The notes below the pieces were generated by a model. The model worked only from the letters and a program-made list of their open reading frames with translations, was not told where the DNA came from and made no database searches. From Acidimicrobiales bacterium (GTDB lineage Bacteria; Actinomycetota; Acidimicrobiia; Acidimicrobiales; GCA-2861595), in assembly GCA_030448025.1 (NCBI GenBank), contig JAUJNQ010000003.1:1-57772 (forward strand): a DNA stretch of 57,772 nt, in the 5' to 3' direction. Positions 1 to 6,490 of this stretch are shown one piece after another; the stretch's first letter is position 1, and each line of letters opens with the position of its first letter. A program made the translations under genes and the position numbers.

Positions 1-1213
1 GGTCATGGAGCACCCGGTCCTCCAGGCGGCGGTGGGTGACGGTGGACCACTGGGGAGCCGTGCGCAGCCCGGCCCGGTCGGGCGTGAGGCGGACCACGTG
101 CTCGGAGGCCAGGAAGGCCCGGGCGTGGCCCACCACCTCCTCCACACTCAGCCGACCGTCGCCCAGGGCGGCGATGCGCTCCACCACCTGAGGCTCACCG
201 AAGCGGGCGTCTTGGGCGCACAGTCCCGTCTCATCATCCAGCAGGGCGTCGGTGATGTCCTCGAAGGTCAGCTCCGGGCGGGGCGTGAGGCGATGCAGGA
301 CACCGGCCTCCAGTTCCAGGCCCGAGGCCAGGCCCACGGCCTTGGCCTCTGTGTCCCAGCGCGCCCGGAGCAGCTCGGGGGTGAGGCTCGGGTCCTTGGG
401 CCGGCGGGTGGCGAGGGAGGCCCGCTCGTCGGCGCGCATGCGCTCGAGCGGTGACTCGTATCTGGCGCCGTGCGCCTCCAGCCAAGCCTCGATCTGGGCG
501 CTGCGCTTGGAGAAGACGGCGAGTTGGTCGTCGGCGAAGCCGACCATCTCCCGACAGCCGTTGCGGTCCGGGCCCCAGACCACGCCCAGCTCCTGGCTCA
601 GAATGCGGCGCAGCTGCTCCTGGTAGACGGACCCACCCGCCTTGGCCCACCCGTACAGCGGGGTGGCGTCGAAGGCGCAGAAGCTTCCGTCGGGGCGGCG
701 CACGATGTTCGGGATCACGCAGTGGGAGTGCAGCTGGGGATCGCCCTCGCGAGAGGCGCGGTGCACGAAGGAGGCCACGGCGAAGCCGTGGGTTCCCACC
801 CGGCCCCGCACCCGGTTGACCTGCTGGCGGGCCACCGCCGCTCGCTCCTCCACGAAGGCCAGGGCCTGCTCCACGGCTTCCACGTGGGCCCGCACCACCA
901 CCGAGGAGGTGCGTGGCGTACCGAAGGCCCACAGCAACGACACCGACTTGGGGGCCGAGAAGGTGGCGTCGAAGGCCATGTCCTTGCGGGCCTTGTTGCC
1001 GGCCAGCAGGTCTGTCCCCGTGTTGGGGTCATGGCCGTCGACCAGGGCTCGGAGGTCGTCGTGTCCCACAACTCCGGACAGGCCCAGCTCCTCGGCCCAG
1101 GCACCGGCCCACACTCCGGGAGCCTCGCCGTGGCCCAGGTAGTACTCCTCCAGGCCCTCGGCCACGGCCGAGATGGTGTACTCGGCGTCGGTGAGGGCCG
1201 CCACCCTCAACAC
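1..1213 (-). CDS. MobF-family (TrwC/TraA-like) conjugative relaxase, C-terminus cut by window edge
   Basis: About 404 N-terminal codons are visible and the frame is still open at base 1. MobF relaxases nick the transfer origin and stay covalently bound to the DNA through a tyrosine. The start is typical (MLRVAALTDAEYT). A tyrosine pair (EEYYLGHGEAPG, residues 24-25) is the likely nucleophile. A metal-binding histidine cluster follows at H151, H162 and H164 (DPQLHSHCVIPN), preceded by FSAPKSVSLLWA as in TrwC proteins. Related proteins carry a C-terminal helicase domain, which would lie outside the window. The GTG start at 1213 follows a GGGAGGGGG ribosome site. It is the third gene of the leftward excisionase operon. 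Confidence 0.9.
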   Translation of the reverse strand, partial: MLRVAALTDAEYTISAVAEGLEEYYLGHGEAPGVWAGAWAEELGLSGVVGHDDLRALVDGHDPNTGTDLLAGNKARKDMAFDATFSAPKSVSLLWAFGTPRTSSVVVRAHVEAVEQALAFVEERAAVARQQVNRVRGRVGTHGFAVASFVHRASREGDPQLHSHCVIPNIVRRPDGSFCAFDATPLYGWAKAGGSVYQEQLRRILSQELGVVWGPDRNGCREMVGFADDQLAVFSKRSAQIEAWLEAHGARYESPLERMRADERASLATRRPKDPSLTPELLRARWDTEAKAVGLASGLELEAGVLHRLTPRPELTFEDITDALLDDETGLCAQDARFGEPQVVERIAALGDGRLSVEEVVGHARAFLASEHVVRLTPDRAGLRTAPQWSTVTHRRLEDRVLHD

Positions 1214-1325
1214 GGGTTGGCGCCCCCTCCCGACCGGCCACCAGGGCCGGTCGGATCTGCCTCGTCGCAGACGTGGCAACTGTCTGGAGTTCGAATCGGT
1301 CGTTCAATGAAGTGGATGTGAAGTG

Positions 1326-1940
1326 TCATCGAGAAGGGTGGGGCTCGGTGATGGCTGACGTGATGGAGCTCTGTGACGTGGTGGCGTCCTGGAGTGGGGA
1401 TTGCTTGATCGGGTGGTCGCTGGAGATGGCGGACCCGAGCAGGTCGAGCTGACCGGCGTCGTGGCTGTCGGTCTTGACGCGGGCGCGTCCACTCGTCGTC
1501 CGGCGCCTCCCGGCCGCACGCGCCACCCCATCCCGACTGTCGGGCTGCGGCTCCTCCGCACCCGGCGAACCCGCAACCGGAATAGCGGCACCCGGCTCTT
1601 CCGCATGGGGAACGGGCGGCACGGCGACAAGGCCTGTGTCCCGGACAATGCGGTAGCGGGCGCCGGCGAAGCGTTGGGTGTCCGCAGACCGAACCTCCTC
1701 GCGCTCCACAATTCCGGCCTTCGCCAAGCGGCGAAGCGCTCTGCGCACCACGTCGCTCGAAAGGCCCACCGCATGGGCCACGCGCCCCAATGGAACGTCG
1801 ACGGTTGGGCCACGGTCTGCGTCCGGGACCGCCCGGCCCACCAGCTCCTCGAGGACGGCCCAGGCGTTCGGTCCCACCTGCCGGCGGAGTTCGCGGCCTA
1901 CGCCCGTGACCACCACGTCGGCACCTCTGTCGTCGCTCAC
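1326..1940 (-). CDS. Winged-helix DNA-binding protein of the mobile element
   Basis: This 204-residue protein has a winged-helix region at about residues 25-85. The segment GRVAHAVGLSSDVVRRALRR, followed by LAKAGIVEREEV, is a recognition helix and wing. The C-terminal half is low-complexity (Pro, Gly, Ser, Arg) and has no recognisable fold. The GTG start overlaps the excisionase stop codon by GTGA, so a longer in-frame start at 2339 is unlikely. Its place between excisionase and relaxase suggests control of excision, replication or transfer, but no specific family was recognised. The gap to the relaxase is 112 bases. Confidence 0.6.
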   Translation of the reverse strand: MSDDRGADVVVTGVGRELRRQVGPNAWAVLEELVGRAVPDADRGPTVDVPLGRVAHAVGLSSDVVRRALRRLAKAGIVEREEVRSADTQRFAGARYRIVRDTGLVAVPPVPHAEEPGAAIPVAGSPGAEEPQPDSRDGVARAAGRRRTTSGRARVKTDSHDAGQLDLLGSAISSDHPIKQSPLQDATTSQSSITSAITEPHPSR

Positions 1941-2284
1941 CGGCCGGCCGTCTTCGTCGTCCTGGCCGCTGCGCCCATGCCCTGCCGGTCCCCCAGCCCG
2001 AACGCCACCGTGGTTGCAGCCACGGAAGGAGCCACAGGGAGAACGGTCGAGAAGCGCCCGAGGGCCACCTTGGGTACGCGCAGGCCCCGGCCGACGGTGA
2101 TGCAACCAAGGCCTTCGCGCCCGCCGCTGAGGCGCCACTGCTGACACAGGCGATAGGCCGTGTTGCGTCCCACGCGCAGGTAAGCAGCTGCCTCGGCGAC
2201 GGTGAGGAGATCCGGGAGGTCTTCCAGGCACCTGCCCGTCTCGCCAGCACGCTCGGCACCTCTTGGCGATAAGTCTGCACTCAT
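1937..2284 (-). CDS. Excisionase-like helix-turn-helix protein
   Basis: The protein is about 115 residues. Its core, LLTVAEAAAYLRVGRNTAYR followed by a basic wing and RVPKVALGRF, is the MerR-like HTH_17 fold shared by excisionases and BldC-like proteins. Excisionases bend attachment-site DNA and bias the integrase towards excision. The C-terminus (residues 75-115) is Ala/Thr-rich and unassigned. A GTG at 2293 would add three residues; ATG at 2284 is preferred but not proven. It heads the leftward operon with the winged-helix gene and relaxase, behind a clear promoter at 2311-2339. Neighbouring integrase and relaxase support the excisionase role over a general regulator. Confidence 0.75.
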   Translation of the reverse strand: MSADLSPRGAERAGETGRCLEDLPDLLTVAEAAAYLRVGRNTAYRLCQQWRLSGGREGLGCITVGRGLRVPKVALGRFSTVLPVAPSVAATTVAFGLGDRQGMGAAARTTKTAGR

Positions 2285-2310
2285 GGCGATCACTCTGTTG
2301 AGGGGAGGAC

Positions 2311-2339
2311 AAGTTACATCCGTGTAGCAAGGTCGTCAA
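2311..2339 (-). promoter_or_regulatory. Promoter of the excisionase-relaxase operon
   Basis: On the minus strand TTGACG (2334-2339), a 17-base spacer and TAACTT (2311-2316) form a near-consensus sigma-70-type promoter. Transcription would begin near 2304, about 20 bases before the excisionase start. The intergenic region is shared with the divergent XRE gene. Confidence 0.65.
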
Positions 2340-2360
2340 CAGCGAAGACCACTCCGCTAA

Positions 2361-2374
2361 CCTAAAGAGTTAGG
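2361..2374. promoter_or_regulatory. Inverted repeat upstream of the XRE gene, candidate operator
   Basis: CCTAA-AGAG-TTAGG is a perfect 5-bp inverted repeat just upstream of the XRE gene's ribosome site (GGAGGAGG, 2373-2380). It lies between the two divergent element promoters, so the XRE protein could bind it for autoregulation. This is inferred from position only. Confidence 0.35.
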
Positions 2375-2384
2375 AGGAGGCTCA

Positions 2385-3098
2385 GTGAAGAAGCGCAAGA
2401 CCAAGGAAGAGCGCCAGCCGCCGCTGTTCTGGGGGCTCAGCCCCAACCAGGTGGTGGCCTACAACCTGTGGCAGGCGCGCCAGGAGCGCGGCTGGACACA
2501 GGCCCAGGCCGCAGAAGCGCTGGAGCCGCACTTGGGCGTGCGCTGGACCGTCGCCCAGGTGTCCGCTGCCGAGCGCTCGGTTGACGGCACCCGCGTGCGT
2601 CAGTTCACGGCCGACGACATCGTGGCCTTCGCCCAGGCCTTCGAGCTGCCCATCACCTACTTCTTCCTGCCCACGCGCCCCGAGGCCAAGTGGAGCAAGC
2701 TCGACCCCCGGACCTCACCGACGCAGCTCCGCCAGCCCATGAGCCAGATGATCGACCTGGTGTTCGGCGACACCGTGGACAGCGCTCCCCGTGTGGTGAA
2801 GCGCCTCTACGAGTTCATGCAGTACATCGACCTAGAGCAGTACACCGCCGCCCAAGATCACATCTTCGACCTGGCCAAGCAGCGTCTCCTGGCCGTCGTC
2901 GGCCGAGCGGTCGGCAACATCGGTGGTTGGCAGGAGTCCCTGCGTGCCATCGCCGATGACCTCGGCACTCTGGAGGCGGAGACCAGCAAGGCGCTCACCC
3001 GCACGCTTCCCGACATCACCGAGGAGGACGTGCTCGCGCTCAGCCGAGGTGACCAGGGGAAAGGCCGGACGGGCCAAGAACGGCCAGAGCCGCAGTAG
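2385..3098 (+). CDS. XRE-family helix-turn-helix regulator
   Basis: This 237-residue protein has an N-terminal Cro/C1-type HTH at about residues 22-95. The segment YNLWQARQERGWTQAQAAEA and the later TADDIVAFAQAFELPITYFF are typical of the family. Residues 110-237 form an unassigned helical domain that may serve for dimerisation or effector sensing. The GTG start is fixed by the GGAGGAGG ribosome site five bases upstream. It is the only rightward gene in the element and faces away from the excisionase operon, the usual place of a repressor that keeps an element integrated. It could also control the two small genes downstream of the integrase. Confidence 0.8.
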   Translation: MKKRKTKEERQPPLFWGLSPNQVVAYNLWQARQERGWTQAQAAEALEPHLGVRWTVAQVSAAERSVDGTRVRQFTADDIVAFAQAFELPITYFFLPTRPEAKWSKLDPRTSPTQLRQPMSQMIDLVFGDTVDSAPRVVKRLYEFMQYIDLEQYTAAQDHIFDLAKQRLLAVVGRAVGNIGGWQESLRAIADDLGTLEAETSKALTRTLPDITEEDVLALSRGDQGKGRTGQERPEPQ

Positions 3099-3117
3099 AA
3101 GCCCCCTGCTGGTCGTC

Positions 3118-3366
3118 TTACCTCGTGGTGGCTCCCAGCAGGTGCCTGTGTTCTGACACTGGACCCGGCAGGGGGCGGAGGTGCACCACGCCATCGCTTC
3201 CCACGTCCACGACCTCGGCAACTGCGTTGGCGTGGTCGTTGCCGGCGAGGACATATGCCCCGGCCACGATCCTGGACTGGTCCGTGGATTCGTCCAGCAA
3301 GCTCCAGGGCAGACCGGTGTCGTCCTGGGTGTTGAAGTCGACCCAGATGTCGAGTTGCTCGTTCAT
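3118..3366 (-). CDS. Small acidic protein of unknown function (82 aa)
   Basis: The protein begins MNEQLDIWVDFNTQDDTG and contains VAGAYVLAGNDHANAVAEVV and a short β-rich C-terminus. No catalytic motif is visible. GGAGGAAAG lies just before the ATG, which fixes the start at 3366 rather than at an upstream in-frame codon. The ATG overlaps the stop of the 130-residue gene by ATGA, so the two are translationally coupled. They form a three-gene unit with the integrase. I recognise this only as a type of small protein that occurs with the neighbouring gene in actinobacteria; the function is unknown. Confidence 0.65.
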   Translation of the reverse strand: MNEQLDIWVDFNTQDDTGLPWSLLDESTDQSRIVAGAYVLAGNDHANAVAEVVDVGSDGVVHLRPLPGPVSEHRHLLGATTR

Positions 3367-3755
3367 CGTCTTTCCTCCCCCGGCGTCGTCTGATGGTGGG
3401 GGTTTCGCCTCACGACATTTTCGCACGCCGCGAGGCGAGCGACGTCCCGGTCGAGCTCAACGAACATCACCGTGTAGTGCGGTTGCCGGAACGTAGGGCG
3501 CAATTCGAGGCCCGTGCCACGAACGGCGCCGGCGGTCATCAAGGTCAGCTGCGCGTAGGCCCGTAGCGGGCCGGCCGCCAAGCGATCGAAGGCGTCTTCG
3601 TCGGGAGCGGCCAGTACGGAGATGCCGTGCTCCCCGAAGCGCGCCAAGGCCATCCCGGCGTCGCGACGAAGAGTTTCCTCGTCGAGGAGCCCGCCCCGGA
3701 GGACGACCAGGGAGTCGTCGGCTCGGGGCTCCCGGCGGAGCCGCAGGCCGCTCAC
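3363..3755 (-). CDS. Uncharacterised 130-aa protein paired with the 82-aa protein
   Basis: The protein starts MSGLRLRREPRADDSLVVLR and contains LARFGEHGISVLAAPDEDAF, LTLMTAGAVRGTGLELRPTF and a conserved-looking end, PHYTVMFVELDRDVARLAAC. It has no signal peptide, membrane segment or recognised active site. The ATG overlaps the integrase stop (ATGA), and its own stop overlaps the next start in the same way. Tight coupling of two small genes in a mobile element is compatible with a toxin-antitoxin or addiction role. Nothing in the sequence proves this, and the order of toxin and antitoxin cannot be told. Confidence 0.65.
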   Translation of the reverse strand: MSGLRLRREPRADDSLVVLRGGLLDEETLRRDAGMALARFGEHGISVLAAPDEDAFDRLAAGPLRAYAQLTLMTAGAVRGTGLELRPTFRQPHYTVMFVELDRDVARLAACENVVRRNPHHQTTPGEERR

Positions 3756-4942
3756 GCCGGCGGGGCTGGCGGCGTGAAGACGTCGTCGAGGCGGCGGCCG
3801 GCTTCGCGGTGTTGCTCGGACACGGTGTGGGTGTAGGTGTTCAAGGTGATGCCGATGTCGGAGTGGCCCAGGCGCTCCTGCATCACCTTGTCGTCACCGA
3901 CCACCACCCGACCGACCGACTGGGCCGTGTGGCGCATTCCCTTGGGTGTGATGCGCGGCACCCCGGCCTTGTCGATCATCGAGTCCATGAGCCGGCGAAA
4001 GTTGTTGGGGTCGATCCAGCCGCCCAGATTGGTGGTGAACACCAGCCCCGACTCCATCCAGGCGCCGCCGACGAAGTCGGCCTCCTCCCGCTGATGCTGC
4101 CGGTGCTCGACGAGGGTGGCGGAAGTGGCGGGACCGAAAGTCACCAGGCGCTCGCTGTACTCGGTCTTGAGCTGCTTGAGCACCGGTCGGCCCCGCTCGA
4201 GGGTGAGCTGCTGGACGACCTCCAGCTGTCCCTGGTCAAGCTCCACGTCGGCCCAGCGCAGGGCGAGGATCTCACCTCGGCGTAGCCCTGTCACGAGGCA
4301 CAGGTGGAAGGCCGCATACAGGCGGTGGCCGGAGGAGGCGGCGAGGAAGGCTCGGGCCTCGTCGAGAGTCCAGCCCAGCTTCTTGTGGGTGCGGTCGGGA
4401 CGCGGTGGCTGGGTGAGCCTCATGGGGTTGCGAGCCAGTCGGCCGCGCTGGACCGCCTCCTCCAGAGCCATGGAGAGGATCCTGCGCACCAAGCGAGTGG
4501 AGGTCGGGCCCAGCCTGGCCTTGCCGGTCTGGCCTGCCAGGGAGAGCTCTCGGAGCCAGCCGTCGAGCACCTCCGGCGTCACGTCTCGCAGGCGGACAGC
4601 TCCGAGATGAGGGACGACGTGACGACGGACCGCCCAGCAGTACTGGTCGTACGTACTGACCTCCACCCGCCCTTCCTTGGAAGGCAGCCACACCGATTCG
4701 AGGAAGTCAGCCAGGGTCTCGGTGTCGGTACCGGCTCGACCGGCGGTGACCGCCTTCAAATGGGCGGTGGCAGCCCGCTTGGTCTCGAAGGTGGCCAGCT
4801 GCTTCACCCGACGCTTGCCAGTAGCCGGGTCGTAGCCGGCTTGGCGCACAACCCACTTCCTTCGCTGCCGCTGCAACTGGGGCTCGCCCACTGCGATCCA
4901 CTGCACCATCTGGGCGATTGTACGGTCCCGGAGTGCATACAT
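3752..4942 (-). CDS. Tyrosine recombinase / integrase of the tRNA-Pro element
   Basis: The 396-residue protein has an arm-binding N-terminus (1-70), a SAM-like core-binding domain (about 75-170) and a catalytic domain (185-385). Visible catalytic residues are R221 (GLRRGEILALRW), K259, R337 (KGMRHT), H360 (LGHSDIGIT) and nucleophile Y370 (NTYTH). The first position of the HxxR box, usually His, is Lys334. It would integrate the element at the 3' end of the adjacent tRNA-Pro. Start choice is uncertain: the ATG at 4942 sits in an 11-bp tandem repeat without a good ribosome site, and another ATG lies 33 bases in. It is coupled to two small downstream genes. Confidence 0.92.
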   Translation of the reverse strand: MYALRDRTIAQMVQWIAVGEPQLQRQRRKWVVRQAGYDPATGKRRVKQLATFETKRAATAHLKAVTAGRAGTDTETLADFLESVWLPSKEGRVEVSTYDQYCWAVRRHVVPHLGAVRLRDVTPEVLDGWLRELSLAGQTGKARLGPTSTRLVRRILSMALEEAVQRGRLARNPMRLTQPPRPDRTHKKLGWTLDEARAFLAASSGHRLYAAFHLCLVTGLRRGEILALRWADVELDQGQLEVVQQLTLERGRPVLKQLKTEYSERLVTFGPATSATLVEHRQHQREEADFVGGAWMESGLVFTTNLGGWIDPNNFRRLMDSMIDKAGVPRITPKGMRHTAQSVGRVVVGDDKVMQERLGHSDIGITLNTYTHTVSEQHREAGRRLDDVFTPPAPPA

Positions 4943-4954
4943 GGTGCATACATG
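4933..4954. repeat. Perfect 11-bp tandem repeat at the integrase start
   Basis: GTGCATACATG occurs twice in direct succession, and the annotated integrase ATG (minus strand) lies in the first copy. Each copy supplies an ATG on the minus strand. It may be an integrase/excisionase arm site or an operator, since it lies between the presumed attachment site and the gene. Confidence 0.5.
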
Positions 4955-4968
4955 GCCCTTGAACCAGA

Positions 4969-4994
4969 AGAGCCGGTTCCGAAGAACCGGCTCT
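4969..4994 (-). terminator. Hairpin terminator after tRNA-Pro with UUCG loop
   Basis: A perfect 11-bp stem (AGAGCCGGTTC / GAACCGGCTCT) reads as C(UUCG)G-looped on the minus strand. It lies 17 bases after the tRNA 3' end and is followed by TCTGGTT. It should end tRNA transcription before the integrase. Because it lies on the element side of the tRNA end, it may have come with the element. Confidence 0.75.
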
Positions 4995-5011
4995 GACCTG
5001 GACTTTCTCTG

Positions 5012-5086
5012 TCGGGCTGGGGAGATTTGAACTCCCGACCTCTTGACCCCCAGTCAAGCGCGCTAACCAACCTGCGCCACAGCCCG
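5012..5086 (-). tRNA. tRNA-Pro(GGG), integration site of the element
   Basis: The 75-nt sequence folds as a tRNA. The acceptor stem is CGGGCTG/CAGCCCG, the anticodon stem CTTGA/TCAAG has loop CTGGGGG (anticodon GGG, reading CCC), and the T arm is GGGAG-TTCAAAT-CTCCC. The first base is C, as usual for bacterial tRNA-Pro. CCA is not encoded. The discriminator A is at 5012 and the gene reads towards the integrase. Confidence 0.95.
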
Positions 5087-5121
5087 TCAGCCGACGAGCG
5101 TAGCCGTCCTCACGCTCGTCC

Positions 5122-5331
5122 TCAGAGCCGGCCGACGAGCCAGAGGATGCCCTGGACGGCCCGCCAGCCCAGGTACAGCACTGTGGCCACCACCAGGAAC
5201 TTGAAGTGCCAGGGGATCGGGGGAGGCTCTTCGTCGAGGAGGAGCTGGCCGCAGCTGGGGCACTCGTCCTCCTCACGCCACGCCCCGCACGCCTCGCACC
5301 ACGCCTGGGCGCGGGCCGCCGAGTCGGCCAC
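5122..5331 (-). CDS. Small zinc-ribbon membrane protein of unknown function
   Basis: The 69-residue protein has a zinc ribbon formed by CEAC (residues 12-15) and CPSC (24-27). It is followed by one membrane helix (about 43-66, FKFLVVATVLYLGWRAVQGI). The zinc ribbon is probably cytoplasmic and the helix anchors it. The GTG start lies one base after the stop of the phosphatase gene, so the two are probably co-transcribed and possibly functionally linked. No family was recognised. Double-CxxC ribbons like this can bind nucleic acid or simply stabilise a small domain. Confidence 0.7.
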   Translation of the reverse strand: MADSAARAQAWCEACGAWREEDECPSCGQLLLDEEPPPIPWHFKFLVVATVLYLGWRAVQGILWLVGRL

Positions 5332-5332
5332 G

Positions 5333-6418
5333 TCAGGTCTTGCGGATGGCCAGGATGGCGACGTCGTCGGTGAGGGGCGCGTCGGCGAAGTCCCGTGCCG
5401 CTTCCAGCAGCCCCTTGCACATGACGTTCAGGTCCTGGCCGGGATCGCGGCGGAGATGCTGGCCGATGCGCTCCTCGCCGAACAGGTTGTAGCCGGCCCG
5501 GGCTTCGGTGAGCCCGTCGGTGTACATGATCAGGACGTCACCCACGTCGAGGGGGACCTCCCGGCTGAAGTACGTGCCGTTCGGGTCCAGGGTGAGCAGC
5601 GGCCCGGTGGCCCGGAGAGGCCGCACCTCGCCGTCGTGCCACACCCATGCCGGCGGGTGGCCGGCGGAAGCGAAGCGCAGCGTGCCGGCGTTCTGGTCGA
5701 AGGTCACCGCGCACAGGGACACCAGGTCCTCGGGTCGTCCCTGGGCAGAGAGCACCACATTGAGCTCCTCGACCGACTGTGCGGGATCGCGGTATTGGCG
5801 GAGGAAGACCCGCAGCAGGTACTTGACCTGGAAGGCGGTGATGGAGGGCTCCATGCCGTGGCCGGCCACGTCACCGATGACGGCGATGATGCGGTTGGGC
5901 GTGGTGGGGAACAGGTCGTAGAAGTCCCCGGCCAGAGCCCCCGTTCCGGGCTCGTACACGTGGGCGATCTCGAAGCCCTGGGTGACCGGCAGCTCGTCGG
6001 GCGCCAGGCGGGCCGACCACCGCATGGGCGTCATCTCCCCCTGCTGGTCCAGCACCTCCTGGGCCCGGCGCTCCCGTACCCAGCGGGCCTCGGTGAGGCC
6101 GGCCTCGGCGAAGAAGCGGCTCCCGTATCGCACGGAGATGACCACGGGCACGATCAGCAGGAACAGCGGTGCGTCGAACACCGCCTCTCCCGAAACCGAG
6201 CCGGCCCCGAGGGCGAGGGCCAGGATCACGTAGAGAAGGGCGGTGTGCAGCTCCTTGCGGTAGGCGAGCCGGGTGGCCTCGGTGCTGGGGTCGGTTTCGC
6301 CCATGGCTGCGGCCATGCGCCGTTCGGCACGGCGGAGGCGCTGTCCGGAACGGGCCCACACCACGGCAGCGATCACGCAGCCCACCGCCACGACCAGCAG
6401 GAATGGGCGCTCGACCAT
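5333..6418 (-). CDS. Membrane-anchored SpoIIE/RsbU-type PP2C serine phosphatase
   Basis: The 361-residue protein has an N-terminal membrane helix (about 5-22), a second hydrophobic region (60-96), a linker and a C-terminal SpoIIE-type PP2C domain (about 150-360). Metal-binding landmarks are GDFYDLF, GDVAGHGM, MYTDGLTEA and the closing DDVAILAI. Such phosphatases usually dephosphorylate anti-sigma-factor antagonists in partner-switching pathways that control alternative sigma factors. No GAF, PAS or response-regulator domain is present, so sensing may reside in the membrane part. No antagonist or kinase gene lies nearby, so the target is unknown. It forms a pair with the zinc-ribbon gene. Confidence 0.9.
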   Translation of the reverse strand: MVERPFLLVVAVGCVIAAVVWARSGQRLRRAERRMAAAMGETDPSTEATRLAYRKELHTALLYVILALALGAGSVSGEAVFDAPLFLLIVPVVISVRYGSRFFAEAGLTEARWVRERRAQEVLDQQGEMTPMRWSARLAPDELPVTQGFEIAHVYEPGTGALAGDFYDLFPTTPNRIIAVIGDVAGHGMEPSITAFQVKYLLRVFLRQYRDPAQSVEELNVVLSAQGRPEDLVSLCAVTFDQNAGTLRFASAGHPPAWVWHDGEVRPLRATGPLLTLDPNGTYFSREVPLDVGDVLIMYTDGLTEARAGYNLFGEERIGQHLRRDPGQDLNVMCKGLLEAARDFADAPLTDDVAILAIRKT

Positions 6419-6448
6419 GGCGACGAGACGCTACCTGGCGTTCACCTC

Positions 6449-6490
6449 CTTCGCTTCAACCGCCCCGCTTCAACCCCCCGCTTCAATCAC
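6449..6490. repeat. 14-bp tandem repeat (three copies) spanning the der stop codon
   Basis: On the minus strand the end of der reads GATTGAAGCGGGG. It is followed by two further copies of the TTGAAGCGGGGC-like unit at 14-base spacing. The first copy holds the TGA stop and each later copy repeats TTGAAGCG. Because 14 is not a multiple of three, the copied TGA triplets fall in different frames. Confidence 0.6.

Larger units (their letters stand above)
1..5011. mobile_element. One end of an integrated conjugative/mobilizable element beside tRNA-Pro
   Basis: A tyrosine integrase starts 69 bases from the 3' end of a tRNA-Pro gene and reads away from it. It is followed inward by two small genes, an XRE regulator, an excisionase-like gene, a winged-helix gene and a MobF relaxase. 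Integrase at a tRNA 3' end plus excisionase plus relaxase is the usual layout of actinobacterial integrative elements. The far end and any transfer genes lie beyond base 1, so neither the second attachment site nor conjugation genes can be seen. The boundary at 5011/5012 is inferred from the tRNA end. Confidence 0.75.

Noticed and set aside
234-932. Arg/Gly-rich frames opposite or beside the relaxase
   Set aside because: They are GC-driven frames overlapping the relaxase frame, which alone has recognisable motifs.
1941-2339. Longer 337-residue frame for the winged-helix protein
   Set aside because: The upstream part lies antiparallel in reading frame to the excisionase coding sequence and has no family features; the GTGA overlap start at 1940 is better.
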